A DNA stretch of 64,000 nucleotides from Scenedesmus sp. ARA3 (GCA_004335835.1 RWJK01001239.1:63578-127577); one strand, 5' to 3'. Positions 52,043-64,000 are shown, counted from the first letter of the stretch. The notes: generated by a model not told the origin, from the letters alone. Numbers and translations: made by a program.

Positions 52043-52820
52043 CAGGGTTGGCGTAGCACTTGTGCTGCAGTTGCACAAGCTTGCACTTCAGTAGGGTGCG
52101 TAGCATTAAGGTGGCTTTAATGCAGCTGGCAAGCTGCAGCACATGTTGACTGCAGTCGACCGGCAGTTGTAGGGTTACATACCAGATCAGGCGCCATCAC
52201 CTGCAGCATCGAGCGCTGCTGTAAAACCATGCTCCAACAACAGTGTCGAGCTCTACAAGTGGATAACCTTTGCAACACCCAACAAGCAGAATGTGTGAGG
52301 AGACAGCATCGCAGTGCTTTACACATGCATATGCAACCCCATGAACCATGCACCTTCAGGTAACCAACAAGTCCAGGCATGACAGCTTTGCGGCAGCTGT
52401 TCAAGCACTACAAGTGGAGTTTACACACAATGCTGGGCTACCTTGGTGCACTCGCAGTCATACAATCATCTGTTCGTTGAACGTGCTGCAAGGCCCAAAA
52501 ATAGGGCCTCCAGTGCACCATCCTGCTACGCATGCTGCTGGCATGGCAGCACAAATATGGGTTACTGTGCATAGTCAGGTGACTAGTACGCCGTACTAGT
52601 TAGTAACACCACACCCCACATTTCCCTTACACGCAGCACAACCCACATCCCCCTACGTGCAGCAGCAGACATAACTGAATTGCAGGCATATGGCATTCAA
52701 ATAGATACAGTTGCGCAACATCGCATATGCATAACATACATTGCAAATCATATGCGCACAGTCCTGCTCATCGCATGCAGCTGCAGCTGCAAGCCTGCGC
52801 CGCATGCACTGTGCTTGGCA
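52043..52820. other. Unassigned, start of repeat-rich region
   Basis: No gene recognised. TGTAA occurs at 52216-52220 on the plus strand. A short GTGACTAGTACGCCGTACTA palindromic patch is near 52577-52600. Confidence 0.35.
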
Positions 52821-52824
52821 AGCG

Positions 52825-55800
52825 TGCAGGCGGCTGTATGGTGCAAGTGATCCAGTAGAAGCAGTGCTCTGGAGTGCAGTGCTGCACACGCGCTGCTATG
52901 ATGCTCACCCCATCCAATGCAGGCAACACATGCACACATGCATGACAAACACATGCAGCTAACACAAGAGAATGGCTCACAACTGACGGCTGCCACATCA
53001 ACATGCCATACCTGAGTACCAAGCCACAATTCTAGGTCATGCAGTTAGCTGCAGCAGCATGTCAAACGGCAGGATAAAGAACAGATCCCGATAACATGGC
53101 ATGGACGCCCTGTAGAACTACTATATTGACGCTGTCCCCTGTGGCCGTAGGCCAGCATGGTAGTTGCATCTTGCCGCTAAAAGAGTCAGTACGTGTCAAA
53201 CATGCAGGGTCAGCAAAAGAAAGTCTCACAGCATGCAGATGTAACATCAGGCAGCTGCATGCAGCCCTGCATAGGGCTCACGAAAACCAGCCTCATTGAC
53301 CCATCAAGCTCGGCGCATCTGCTGCTTGCATGATGCATCAAGAAGCTGCAGCTGCAGCTGCATCGCGATCAATACATCTTCAGCTGTAACAAGTCCTGCA
53401 TATGCATGTCGCCTGAGTGCTACCAACACATCTCCTGATCCTCAATGTGGCTGCAACAGAATGCTGCGCAGCAGCACGTGTAAGGTGCAGCTACTTCAAC
53501 ACAAGCACAGCAGCAGGTGTAGTGCAGTCACAGGTGGTGTGTTCCAGCAGCCTTTTCCTGTGGCCCTCAACCAGCAGGCCACTGCTGGCCACCGCCATCC
53601 TCGTTACGCTGCATGTGCCGACACTGCTGCCGAACAGATCATCCAAGTGCAGCAAGTGCAGCCTTTGCCAATCCTCCAATCCACTACACAGTCTGTATGT
53701 TGCAGGTTGCTGACACTAGTGGGTAATCCCCAGCAACGCATGCAGCTGCCATCTCATTCACCCGCAACATCGACCAAGCAGTAAAAGCATACGCATTTGT
53801 GATGTGTGGTTTGCTCCAGTGTGTCTCAAACCTCCAAAGAAAAAGCCCTCTGCACTCAACATATGTCGTGCTGTGATTGTCACATCAAGAGTCGAAACCG
53901 ACCTCTGCCCCCGTGAAGGGTGTTGCCATCACAGCACCACACGCCTAACAAGCGTGCAGGCGGCTGTATGGTGCAAGTGATCCAGTAGAAGCAGTGCTTT
54001 TGAGTGCAGTGCTGCACACGCGCTGCTACGATGCAGACCCCATCCGAGGCAATGCATGCACACATGCATGGCAAACGCATGCAGGCTAACATCAGCGAAT
54101 GGCTCACAACTGACAGCCGGCAGCCGCATCAATATGCAGCTGCAGGACCTGCGTATGAAACCACAATTCTAGTTCATGCAGTTTGAAACAACAGCACGTC
54201 CTCAAACAACAGGCCAAAGACAGATCCCAAATGGCACGGACGCCAGTAGTACTACTATGTTGATGCTGCTGCATGCGGCCGCAGGCGAGCATGGTGGTTG
54301 CAAACTGCCGCTCAGAAGCTTCAGCACGCTTCAAACATGCTGGGCGGCATAGCAAACCGCACAGCATCCAGATGTAACATCACGCAACTGCAGGGCTCAC
54401 CAAAACAACCTCGTGTACGGCGCATGTGCTCCATCAGAAGCAGTGCTTCGGAGTGCAGTGCCGCACACCCGATGCTGTGATGTCCATCGCAGCCAATCAT
54501 GCATGACAAACACACGACGGCTGACACACGTGAATTGCTCCTAAATGACAGCCTGCAGCCACATCCACGTACAGGCCCTGCGTGTCAAACCGCAGTCCTA
54601 GGCCATGCAGTCAACTGCAGTAGGATAACCCGAAACAACAAGCCAAAGAACAGATCCAAAATGGCGCAAAGCAGTTATGCTGTCACATGTGGCCACAGAG
54701 CCCGCATGGCAGTCGCATGCTGCCGCAAAAACAGGTCCCGGCACACGCCAAGCATGCTGGGCAGCATCAGCCAACATAACAGCATCCAGATGTAACATCA
54801 GGCAACTGCAGCTCTCACCCAAAACAACCTCGCGTATGGCGCGTGTGCTCCATCTGAAGCAGTGCTCCGGAGTGCAGTGCCGCACATACAATGCTGGGAT
54901 GCCTGTTGCAGCCGATCATGCATGACAAACCCATGACGGCTGACACGTGCGAAAAGCTCCCACTGACAGCCTGCAGCCACATCCAGGTGCAGGCCCTGCG
55001 TGTCAAACCGCAGTTCTAGGTCATGCAGTCAGCTGCAGCAGAATATCCCGAAACAACAAGTCAAAGAACAGATCCTAAAACGGCACGAATGCCAGTAGCA
55101 ATGCTGTTGTCTCATGCGGCCACAGAGCCCGCATAGCAGTCGCATGCTACCGCAAAAAGGTTTCAGCACACGCCAAGCATGCTGGACAGCATAAGCCAAC
55201 AGCACAGCGTCCAGATGCAACATCAAACAGCCGCAGGGCTCACAAGAAACAAACGCGTTTGCTGTCAAGCTGCCGCATTGGCCGCATGCATGATGCAGCA
55301 AGAAGCTGCAGCTGCAGCTCCGTTGCATGTCAGCCAATCCGTTGCAACAAATCCTGCATACGCCATTACGACTGAAAATCTCCAACACATCATGGATCCT
55401 CAACAAGGCTGCAACGGGATGCTGCGCAGCCCCATATAACTGGCAAAAACTGGTGAAACTAGTTCAAAACAACCACAACAGCAGGTGCACAATACTCACA
55501 CAGGTGCTGTTTGCCCAGGAGCCTTCTCCCAGAGCCCTCAACCAGCAAACCAATGCTTGGCACCACCTTCCATCATGCACTGCATGTGCAAACACTGCTG
55601 CCAAACATATACTCCAAGTGCAGGCTTCGCCAATTATTGGATCTACTCAACAGTTTGTATGTTGCAGGTTGCTGCACCGGTTAGGCTCCAGCACTATATC
55701 CCTTGCAACAAATGCAGCTGCTGCCTCAATCACCTACGGCATCCCACAAAAGATGCAAATAGCACGTACTTTGCGGCGCTTTTTGTCCACGCCTCCACCA

Positions 55801-55935
55801 AATAACCTCAACGCCAGTCATGCCTGCTCAAAACCTTTGCCACTCAACAGCTGTGGCGCTGTGATCGTCCGTCAAAAATTCACCCGCACCCTCTGATTCC
55901 TGTGAAGGGTGTTGCAAGTGCGTTCGCCCGTCCCG
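52825..55935. repeat. Higher-order satellite-like array (A-B-A-A-A-B)
   Basis: A-type units (about 420-490 bases) begin near 52825, 53950, 54415 and 54835, each with GTGCAGTGC(T/C)GCACA, GCATG(A/C)CAAACAC and CAGATGTAACATCA blocks. B-type units (about 600-680 bases) begin near 53310 and 55250 with AAGAAGCTGCAGCTGCAGCT. The second B ends near a GTGAAGGGTGTTGC block that also closes the first. No coding capacity is credible in either strand. Confidence 0.8.
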
Positions 55936-56025
55936 CATCGCAAACTGCCAGATGTTGCTGCCATTGTCATGGCATACTAGCTGCTGGACTACGTAGGTAT
56001 ACCTGAACCACACACATGCTGATTG

Positions 56026-56170
56026 CTGGGTACTGCCTCACATGCTGTACTGTTTCACATGCTGTACTGCCTCACATGATGTACTGCCTTACCTACTGTG
56101 CTGACATACATGTTGTACTGCCTCACATGCTGAGCTGCCTCATATGCTGTACAGCCTCACAGGCTGTACT
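56026..56170. repeat. Tandem array of ~17-bp units
   Basis: About eight imperfect copies of CTGTACTGCCTCACATG lie immediately downstream of the stop codon of the minus-strand Pls-like gene, overlapping its last few codons. Confidence 0.85.
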
Positions 56171-59100
56171 TGATGCCTGGCAGCGCTGGGCTAGCAGGCA
56201 CGCCTGCCCAGCTGGCGCCACGCGGCACTGTCTCACCCTTCATCACCTGCAGGTCAGATACAACAGCACAGCAGTGTGAGTGCAGCCCGGCATACCACAT
56301 GTTTTACAGCGGTTGGCCTGCGCCAGGGAAGTTTACTCCAACGCCTGATAAGCCACCAGTTAGATATGGACTACCGGATCAGTGGTTGTCCGTAAGCAGG
56401 ACGTGCTGCTGAAGCTGGCAGCACAGCAGAATGTCTCGTCTATTTAGAAACCCTCAATACCATGTATCTTATTTTGCAGCGGGGGCTCACCAGTGACATC
56501 TCCTGCAGCGTGGAGCCGTCCTCCATTGCTGCATCCGGCAGCACCGCACTCAGCGCGCCCACCGTGCACTGCTTGCCGATCCTGATCGGCCGGATCTTCA
56601 CATGGCGCGCCTCCACGGTATGTGTTAACAAGAAGGCGCCATCTGCGATGACGGCCCCATCATCAATGCTGACTTGCTCGTATTCGGCCACCACGCCGCC
56701 CAGGCAGAAGACATCGTTGCCCACCTTGGTGCCCATGGCTCGCAGGTACCAGTTGTAAAGCTGCAGGTGGCAGAGGGCGGCAGCGGTAGCAAAGCGTTAG
56801 GTGTGCGCTGCCGGTGCACTGCAGCTGCAGGTGCGGCAGATCGCTTATACAGATGCTGCGTACTTAACAGGGTTGGCCACCATGGTGTCAAGCTCTGCAT
56901 GGTTATGATGATGATTAGGCCATAAATACATGCATGCCTGTTGCAGCCGATGTACAGCATCTGCCAGGTGGCCGCTTCAACCACACAAATGCACGGCACA
57001 GCAGCCGCAGAGGTGTGGGACACAGAGCTAGATCCGTGGGACACAAAGCTAGATCTGTTGGACACAGAGCTAGATCTGTGGGACACAGCGCAAGATCTGC
57101 GGGACAAACCGCGAAATCTGTGCAAGCCGCCACCCACCAATGAGCCCTTGAAGCCGTTGAAATCGGCATATATGTGTGCATTGATGCACAGCATTTGCCA
57201 GCGCCCGGCGCCGAAGCTCTTGAAAATTGCATGCTGCCCGCCGCTGTCTGCCATGACCAGCTTCTTCAACAGCGCCAGATACGCAACAAATATCACCCAG
57301 CTGCCGACAATAACTGCAGGCGAGAACGCGGCGCCGAGGAAATAGCCGTAGTGGTAAAAGGCGGAGAAGCCGAGCACTGCTCCCGGAACGGTCATCATAA
57401 AGCTCGTGAGCGTGAAGATGCAATTCGCGCCGATGATGTAGAGCACGTTGTAGATCGCGTACTGCCACATCGGCAGCAGGCGGGAAGCTGCGTTTTCAAA
57501 CTTGCCGGAGGTGAGGCCGGCTTCGATGTCTGCGGCACTGCCGCCGGACCTGGGAATCAATGTTGCGGCGGCGGCAGCAGCAGCGGCAGCAGGGTGAGGT
57601 GAGAAGTGCAGCCCAGTGAAGTTGAGATACACATTGCCAGCAGCTGCGCGCGCATGGTATGATTTGAAGACGTCCTCTGACAGCTACCTGCCACAGCTGG
57701 CAGCCATCAAGGCACACAACATGAAGCAGCAGTGCTTCACTAGACATAGCGCAATTGCAACTGGCAGCTTGACTAATGTAGATCACCAGCAGCCCGCCTC
57801 CTCACCTCAGCTTGAAGCCTCCCAGTGTGATGGAGTAGTCCTCAAAGCTCTGGCCTGGCGCGCCATACGTGAACACGCCCAGGCATGCATTCTTGCCCAC
57901 TGTCGTGCCTGCCATGAGGGTGCAGTCGTTGGTGACATCACACGCCTCGCCCAGCTTCACGCGGGCGGCGAGGCCAGAGGTTGCGCCATACACGGTGACC
58001 ATGCTACACGAGAGGGGAGCGTGCAAAAGGGCAGGAAAACAGCAGCAGGGGCGTTGGCAGTTGTCAGCCTGATGGCATGGCACTGAGGCTTAGTGACCGC
58101 AGATCTGCCTGAAATGAGCAAATCAAGCTTCAAGCAGCCAGCAAGCTAGATATCAGACACACACGCTGGCTCTATCCACCACGTCATGCGGGTCGGTGAG
58201 AGAGCCTGCCTAATTCCTGAAAGGTGAATCCTAAGTTTTTCACCGCACGTACCTGCACACGCTGGCTGTGTCCTCCACCTTGTACAGTTTAGACTCACTG
58301 CGCTTGAACAGCTTCTTTCTAGAATAAACCCTGAACCCAAGAACCACAACAATTTAACCCCTACATCATCAGCCCCACCTGCATACGCTGGCGGTGTCCT
58401 CAACTTCGTAGAGCTGAAACTCGCTGCACTTGAACAGCTCATCTCAAAAGTGAACCCTGAAAGCAAGAACCACAAGAATGCACTCCTAACCATCCGCCGC
58501 ACCTGCACACGCTGGCAGTGTCCTCCACCTCGTACAGCTCAAACTCGCTGCACTTGAACATCTCACTCAGCCAGCACTGCCGGCCGACCTTGGAGCCCAG
58601 CGCGCGCAGCCATGCATTGAAGACCTCCGTGCTTGTGAACTGCCACACAATGGTCTGGAAGGGCCCCGCCATGAGGCACTTGAAAGCGTGGCGGCGCCAC
58701 GCCAGCCACAGACCACCTGTAGCGCCACAGGTGGCAGTGGCGGGATGATAACGCACGAGAGCATTCGGCAGCGCAGCCTGTTGACTGAGGTTGACAGCAC
58801 TGAGCGAATGCTGACTGTAAGCGGGCTGCATGGCCAAATGAAAGACACAGCCGCGATGCAGACAGGCAGGTTATCAGACGCACACCAGCTGCACGCTGAG
58901 TATCAGGTCAAGCTCACACACTCAGCGCCGCGCGTGCCTTGAAACATGTCACGCAGCACCAGGCCTAGGCTCACCGTTCTGCATCTTCTCCTGGCTCATC
59001 TTGGGCACCATCAGCCACTTGAGCGGCACCATCAGCCACATGTAGATGCTGGCCGTGATGAAATCAGCGACCGACGCGATTGCAAGCCCGATCGTGAGCA

Positions 59101-60197
59101 CCCACCACAGCGTGTGGCACAGCGTGTACGTCTCGCCCTGCTTCCCTAGTGGATCTCGATAAGCCCTTCCGATCCAGCAGGTGTGCGAGGCCACGATCAG
59201 CCGATCCCATATGTTGAGTCGCACGTCGACAAGCTCCTTTGCAAACTCCAGGGAGATGTAGATGCTGGGCACCATGGTCAGCCACATGCAGGACATGACC
59301 GCCAGCAGCAGCACCACCGTGGTCAGGCTGAGGGGCAGGGGCAGCATGGCGTGCTCAGCGCGCACCTGCGCGTGCGCTGCTGCATCTGCAGTGAGGCAGG
59401 GGAGAGTTGTGCACATTTGGTCAGAGCAGTGCATGGCAGAGGGGTGGATGGATTCGGCGTTGAGCGTAAGTGGAAGGTTTGCGCGCGCTGTGACGGCTGC
59501 AGCAGTGTGTGCTGGTTGGTCCAAGATTGTTTGAGGTGGCAATGTATCAGCAGCAAGCAACCGATGCTTCATAAAGACGCCTGCAACTTGCAGGCCAAGG
59601 CTGGCATACTAGGGCACCAGCCTGGAGCAGTTGTGACACCCAGCTACAGGCTGAACAATGCACACACTACATTCATGCTGTTGTTCACATTTTGTGTATG
59701 TAAAGGCACCCACCTGCTGGCCCTGGGGGTAGGCGCTGTGAGGTTGTGCCTGGTGTGAGCAGGTAGTTGTCAGGCACCACCGTGCCGTGGGACACGATGC
59801 TGGTGGGCAGCAGCGTCACTCCACGGCCCACCTTGACGCGGCCCAGCACCTGCGGCAGCGGGGATACACATGCGGTGGGTGTATTGTCTGATAGGCTGCT
59901 GCAGCGTACACTAATAGCATGGTTCGGGCAGCTTGGCGCGCCGGTAAGCCAGGCCTCAGCCACGCTGTGACCTTCACGCGTGCTCTGCAGGGGGATGGCA
60001 ACCTGTTGCTCCAGAAAACAGGACGCATCCAAGGTGTTTGAAGACCTGTGCCAGCGGACATGTCGACAATGCAATTGAGCGGTGCAATTTCGACAGTGCA
60101 GTTGGGCTCACCATGGTGCCCCTGCCCCCTGGCTCCTTGGCTGCATGGAAGCTGCAGCCGTCAATGAAGGAGTCAGACTCAATCACTGCACAAGGCA

Positions 60198-60258
<61 letters not shown>

Positions 60259-63200
60259 GCACGGCTCAACCAGTCATCTAGAGTGTCAACAGTTTGGTGA
60301 TACGCAAGTTGCGTCACTGCGGCACTGGATGCGCTGGGCAGACAAGCAAAACCCTATAACAATACAACACGCAGAAACCTAGGTGCAGCACCCAGCAAAT
60401 AAACAATCAAACAAAGTGGACGTAGCTGCAACACGCACCTGTGTCATCACCAATCTCCACAAGGTCCCAATCTGAGATGTTGAACGAATCAATCGACACG
60501 TTCTTGCCGATCTTCGTGCCCAGCGCGCGCAGATACCACACCATCACGGGCATGCGCCGCACCAGCACGAACAGCCAGAAGATCGAAAAGCGATAGCTGC
60601 TGCGCACGAGCCACCAGCGTACGTAGTACCAGCTCCAAATTGCGTGCACGCCCGGCTGCTGCTTGCCGAGCATGACCCATTTGAAGGCTACGGTGAAGAG
60701 CAGCATGGTGACCATGCCGAATGTGGTCATGCCGAATGCGAAGAAGGGCACGGTGAGGATGTGCGGCTGCAGCGTGGCATAGTAGTAGGTGGCCTGCGGG
60801 AAGGGTGGTGCAGCAGCAAGCGGTCAGGGCCAACATCGGACATGTGGCTGCGGCCTGCGGCAGCTGGTGACGCCATCTACGTGTAGTTTGACAGCAGCTT
60901 CAAGCGTGTGCAGTGCCTGCTGCTTATCCAGTCAGTTGCTTCTGGTTCACCTCAACAGGTGATGCTCTGCCACGCTCTTTTGCTAAATGTAGCCCATGGT
61001 GTTGCTGTCACGTCCCGGTGCACCCGCCTGCCACGCCGCTCACCTCTAGTGCCGTGCAGACGAACACGTAGGCAACCTGCCCCAGCAGCACCATGCCGCC
61101 AATCTGCAGCACAGTCGCCAGCCACACCGGCAGCGGCCTGCTGCCCAGCCTCCGCAGCCCTGCAGCAGCCTTCACTCTCTCTTCTGCAATGTCCCCAAAC
61201 CCTCCACCACCAGCACCACCACTGTTAACTCCTCCCTGCCAGTCCCTGCCGCTGTGCATTCGGCCGTCAGGTGATGAGTCAGTGAAGCTGCTGCCGCTGC
61301 TGCTGCTGCCGCTGCTGCTTCTGCCGCTGCCGCTGCGGCCGGGGCCGAAGCTGGTGCCTGCCTTGATAGGGGTGAAGCTGCCCTGGCGGGACACGATGTC
61401 GGTGAGCTCAAACTTGCCGTACTGAGACTCGATGGCGGCCGCCATGGCGGCGACTGTGGAGTGCTGGTAGATCAGCAGGCCTGCAGGTGGCAACGTGCAG
61501 GGATCAGGGGGTGACGCTTTCTAAAGGGCAACACCGCTTGTATTCACATGTATACATGCATACATATGTGCCCGAGCATCCTGCCCCACCAGTGCGCCCG
61601 TCAGGTCTTGTGCTAGCACACACTGAATCATACCAGGCTGTAGTACTGAGAGGTTTAAGATTCATCAGCAGAGGCACGCGCACAGCCCACACCTACTAGT
61701 AGCAGGAGTAGCAGCAGCATGCGGCTCACCTGATATGTCCTGGCCTGTGGCGCGCCGAATCTTGGAGTTGATCAGCCCGGCACGCAGCGAGTTGCCGCCA
61801 ATTTCGAAGAAGTTGCTCTTGGTGCTGAGGCTGCTGCGCTCCACCTGCAGCAAGCAGACCGTGCAAGCGCAATGTACGTTACATTACACCACCCTTGGTT
61901 ACACTTGTAGATTCAAGCAGCACAATATCATGATGGTCAGCTGTCACAGCACACAGCAGTGCTGCAGCCTTGCAAGCATGCCAAAAGTGCAGCGGCAAGC
62001 GCAGCAGCAGCCATTCTCAGGTCATCTGCTGCGGGCAACAAGCAAGCGTCCCCACCTTGAACTCCTCACTCCAGATGGTAGCCAGTACGAGAGATTCCTA
62101 GAAACAGCACACAAATATCGAACCTCAAGTCCCCATCTTGAGCTCCTAACACCAGATGCCCGCTAGCAGCTCCTCCATGTCGCTTTCAGGTGGACTATAA
62201 CTGCCTAAGCTTGAGCCCTACCAGGGGTTAGTAAACCACAATCAAGACCTCAAATCCCCACCTTGAGCTCTTCAGACCAGATGCCAGCCAGCAGCTCCTC
62301 CATGTCACTCTCAGGGGCCTCAATCTCTCCGCTGCTGCTGCTGCCGCTGCCGGCGCCACGCACCAGCCCCCACTCCGGCTCTGCCAGAGACTTGACATCA
62401 ATCTTGCCGTTGGGCAGGCGGGGCATGACTGGCAGGCTCACAAGCTTGGCAGGCACCTGAGGCAGCACAGCAGATTTACCAGTTGCATGTGTCAAGCTGA
62501 GACAAGACTATTGATGCTGACGCGGCAGGGTTTTAAGTAAGGGTCTAGGCGCTGCAGCCCGCAGCACCAGCCAGCAGCTGCTAGCCGGCCTGCTGTGGAT
62601 AACATGCAATCACTTGGCCTTGTATTGCCGACAACGAGCTGGTTTATGCAAGTTGATATGTAACATATGTTACATGTTATATGACAATTTACAGTCTCAC
62701 CATTGCCGGCAGCAGCTTGGCCCTGCAGTGCGCCTCAGCAGCCGCCAGGTCGACGCTGTCAGGGGCCACATAGCCAGCCAGGCGGTACGTGCCGTTTGGA
62801 TCCTTCCACGGCTTGACTGCTGCATGCGTCACACCTGCGACAACCACAACAGGCAGCAGCGCAGCGTTATTGGGCTGATCATATCACAGTTTCTGGAGAC
62901 ACGGCTGAACTGACACGTGTCATCTGCACAGCATGCACAGCCACACATGACGCACCTACTGCTGTCAAGCGCTGCCACCACCTCACGGCTCGCCGCCATG
63001 CGGATCACCCCTATATCATTACAACACCAATCTACCAAACCCCAAACAACCCAGAAGCTTAAATAAACAACTCACTAATGGATGCGCCCGTTAGGTCCGC
63101 CTCCACCTCTTTGGAATCTACTCAATAACCCAACATGCATCAATTGCAAATTCACACGCAAACACTCAAACACGCAACAGCGCCCACCGGTGCGCCCGCC

Positions 63201-63876
63201 AGCACCGCCTCCACCTCGCTAACCTCTACATCCATGCATGCCCCTATTTATTGCAAGGCCGGATTCACAGGTTCTTGGTGCATTGAAGTATGCTGCATCA
63301 AAGCCCACACCTGGTGCGCCCGCCAGCACCGCCTCCACCTCGCTGACCTCCATGCGCACGCCGTTGATCTTGATCTGGCGATCAGCACGCCCCAGGTACT
63401 CCAGCTGCAAGGTTGGTGCACAGGCAGCGGCAACAGAACATGCAGACAGCAGCAGCGTGTCTCAAGGCGGCGTGATTGCGTACCTTGACAGCTTGGTCGA
63501 GCAGGTGCATAAGGAGCAGCTGCCACTATGTGTTTTGTGTGAGTGGACAGGCACCGGCGGGTGCTGGCAGCCAACGTCTGTTGCTGCATTGGACAGGGCT
63601 GGATAAGAAGGAATGTTATTGCAAGCGCCGATTGATGCAGCACAAATGGACAGACAGCAGCACCCATGCTCACCTGGCCATCCTCTCCCATCACAATAAG
63701 GTCACTCGTCCTGTAGGCCAGCCTGTAGTGCTCACGCAGGGCGGCTGCAGCAGCAGCGTCACTGGCACTGCCGCAACTCTTCAGGGCAGCCGTCGACTCC
63801 TCGAACCAGGGGTTGGGCACATATGCGGCAGCAGTCTGCTCGGGGCGGTTGCGGTAGCCGCGAGCCAAGCGGGGCC
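56157..63876 (-). CDS. Pls-like (epsilon-poly-lysine synthetase class) NRPS-like membrane enzyme, 3' part
   Basis: Predicted membrane synthetase that activates an amino or other carboxylic acid as adenylate, loads it on a carrier and condenses or transfers it. Fifteen minus exons in phase: 63876-63674, 63404-63311, 62834-62701, 62456-62262, 61844-61730, 61480-61044, 60793-60439, 60185-60112, 59849-59714, 59385-58975, 58716-58503, 58003-57806, 57549-57138, 56760-56491, 56246-56157; 1,111 residues here, and the N-terminus lies beyond 64000. Residues ~1-165: end of an adenylation domain (LARGYRNRPEQTA, YRTSDLIV, LEYLGRADRQIKINGVRMEV, LPNGKIDVKSL with the catalytic-type Lys). Residues ~190-260: carrier domain (FFEIGGNSLRAGLI, Ser for phosphopantetheine). 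Then three repeats of a TM pair plus a hexapeptide-like domain with a W(Y/L)LRA(L/M)G.K(I/V)G motif at ~480, ~745 and ~995. This order is that of bacterial Pls. The stop follows ASPALPGIKYSL. The substrate cannot be read: the specificity-pocket region is outside the window. Confidence 0.88.
58150..58445 (-). repeat. Three echoes of the Pls-like exon ending at 58503
   Basis: Copies at about 58445-58377, 58321-58250 and 58200-58155 repeat the exon's last ~65 bases (codons around ELYEVEDTASVC), the first two with the following donor GT. They lie downstream in the intron at ~126-base spacing and decay with distance. Confidence 0.9.
60206..60257. repeat. CAG tract in a Pls-like gene intron
   Basis: About 17 uninterrupted CAG units immediately 5' (minus sense) of the exon beginning at 60185. 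Confidence 0.95.
62046..62195 (-). repeat. Two echoes of the Pls-like exon ending at 62262
   Basis: Copies at about 62195-62131 and 62090-62046 repeat the exon's 3' edge (codons around DMEELLAGIWSEELK). The second keeps an intact GGTGGGG donor. Confidence 0.88.
63075..63235 (-). repeat. Two echoes of the Pls-like exon ending at 63311
   Basis: Copies at about 63235-63188 and 63121-63075 repeat the 3' edge of the A8-motif exon (codons EVSEVEAVLAGAP). The first keeps a GT donor. Confidence 0.85.
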
Positions 63877-64000
63877 CTGCATGCATGCCAAAAGGAAAGG
63901 CAGAAAAAAGCAGTTGCAACAGCATGGGGGTTTGTGAATGCTCAGTCTGGGCACCACATGTTACGGATCCTCCGCATCGTCGTGGTGGCAATGTAGGTGC
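63877..64000 (-). other. Intron and possible upstream exon edge of the Pls-like gene
   Basis: The gene's adenylation-domain N-terminal exons lie beyond the window. A donor-like GTAACATG occurs on the minus strand at about 63962; no coding segment can be assigned safely. Confidence 0.35.

Noticed and set aside
56026..56170. CRISPR-like array
   Set aside because: Units are ~17 bp and directly adjacent without unique spacers, in eukaryotic DNA.
59950..60050. Extra exon in the Pls-like gene between 60112 and 59849
   Set aside because: An acceptor exists, but the readings are not helix- or hexapeptide-like; the direct join of the flanking exons keeps phase and gives a continuous hexapeptide region.

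Overview
This window is nuclear DNA of a green alga, most likely a chlorophycean of the Scenedesmus/Chlamydomonas kind. That placement is an inference. It rests on short GT-AG exons in long introns, very heavy CAG/CTG triplet content that becomes poly-Gln, poly-Ala or poly-Ser in proteins, a plant-type SIZ/PIAS SUMO ligase and apparent TGTAA polyadenylation signals. No rRNA, tRNA, CRISPR or bacterial-style operon is visible. Gene models below were built by hand from protein similarity plus splice sites, and codon phase was checked across every junction listed unless stated.

Layout, left to right: (1) the 5' part of a kinesin motor gene (minus, 1-1465, runs off the left edge); (2) a SIZ/PIAS-type SUMO E3 ligase (plus, 3312-7644) whose SP-RING lacks several expected zinc ligands; (3) a CA-rich array of about 290-bp repeats (9.2-10.3 kb); (4) a CAG-rich hypothetical gene (minus, 10566-13292); (5) a myeloid leukemia factor (MLF) homologue (plus, 14364-16293); (6) two tandem paralogues of a secreted protein of unresolved function (minus, 18152-23152 and 24243-28175), the second interrupted by an assembly gap; (7) a MIF/tautomerase-like gene (minus, 29384-30523); (8) SURF2 (plus, 30922-33413); (9) a HAD-family pyrimidine-5'-nucleotidase-like gene (plus, 34432-36430); (10) a SPATA20/YyaL thioredoxin-domain gene of 17 exons (plus, 38487-46631); (11) a PIH1-CS-domain gene and an overlapping or adjacent multi-pass membrane protein gene (plus, 48345-51108), followed by a small ORF; (12) a complex satellite-like array (52.8-55.9 kb); (13) the 3' part of a large gene (minus, 56157 to beyond 64000) with the architecture of the bacterial/fungal epsilon-poly-lysine synthetase (Pls) class: adenylation domain, carrier domain, then three rounds of a transmembrane pair plus a left-handed beta-helix-like domain.

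Two things stand out. The first is the Pls-like synthetase in an algal genome. The second is a recurrent pattern in at least six genes: short tandem copies of exon edges, including the splice site, sit in the adjoining intron or 3' flank. I call these exon-edge echoes. Copies of an exon's 3' edge carry a donor and lie downstream; copies of a 5' edge carry an acceptor and lie upstream. They look like products of continuing tandem duplication across exon/intron boundaries, tolerated because splicing can remove them. The genes themselves are unrelated housekeeping or specialised functions and show no common pathway.
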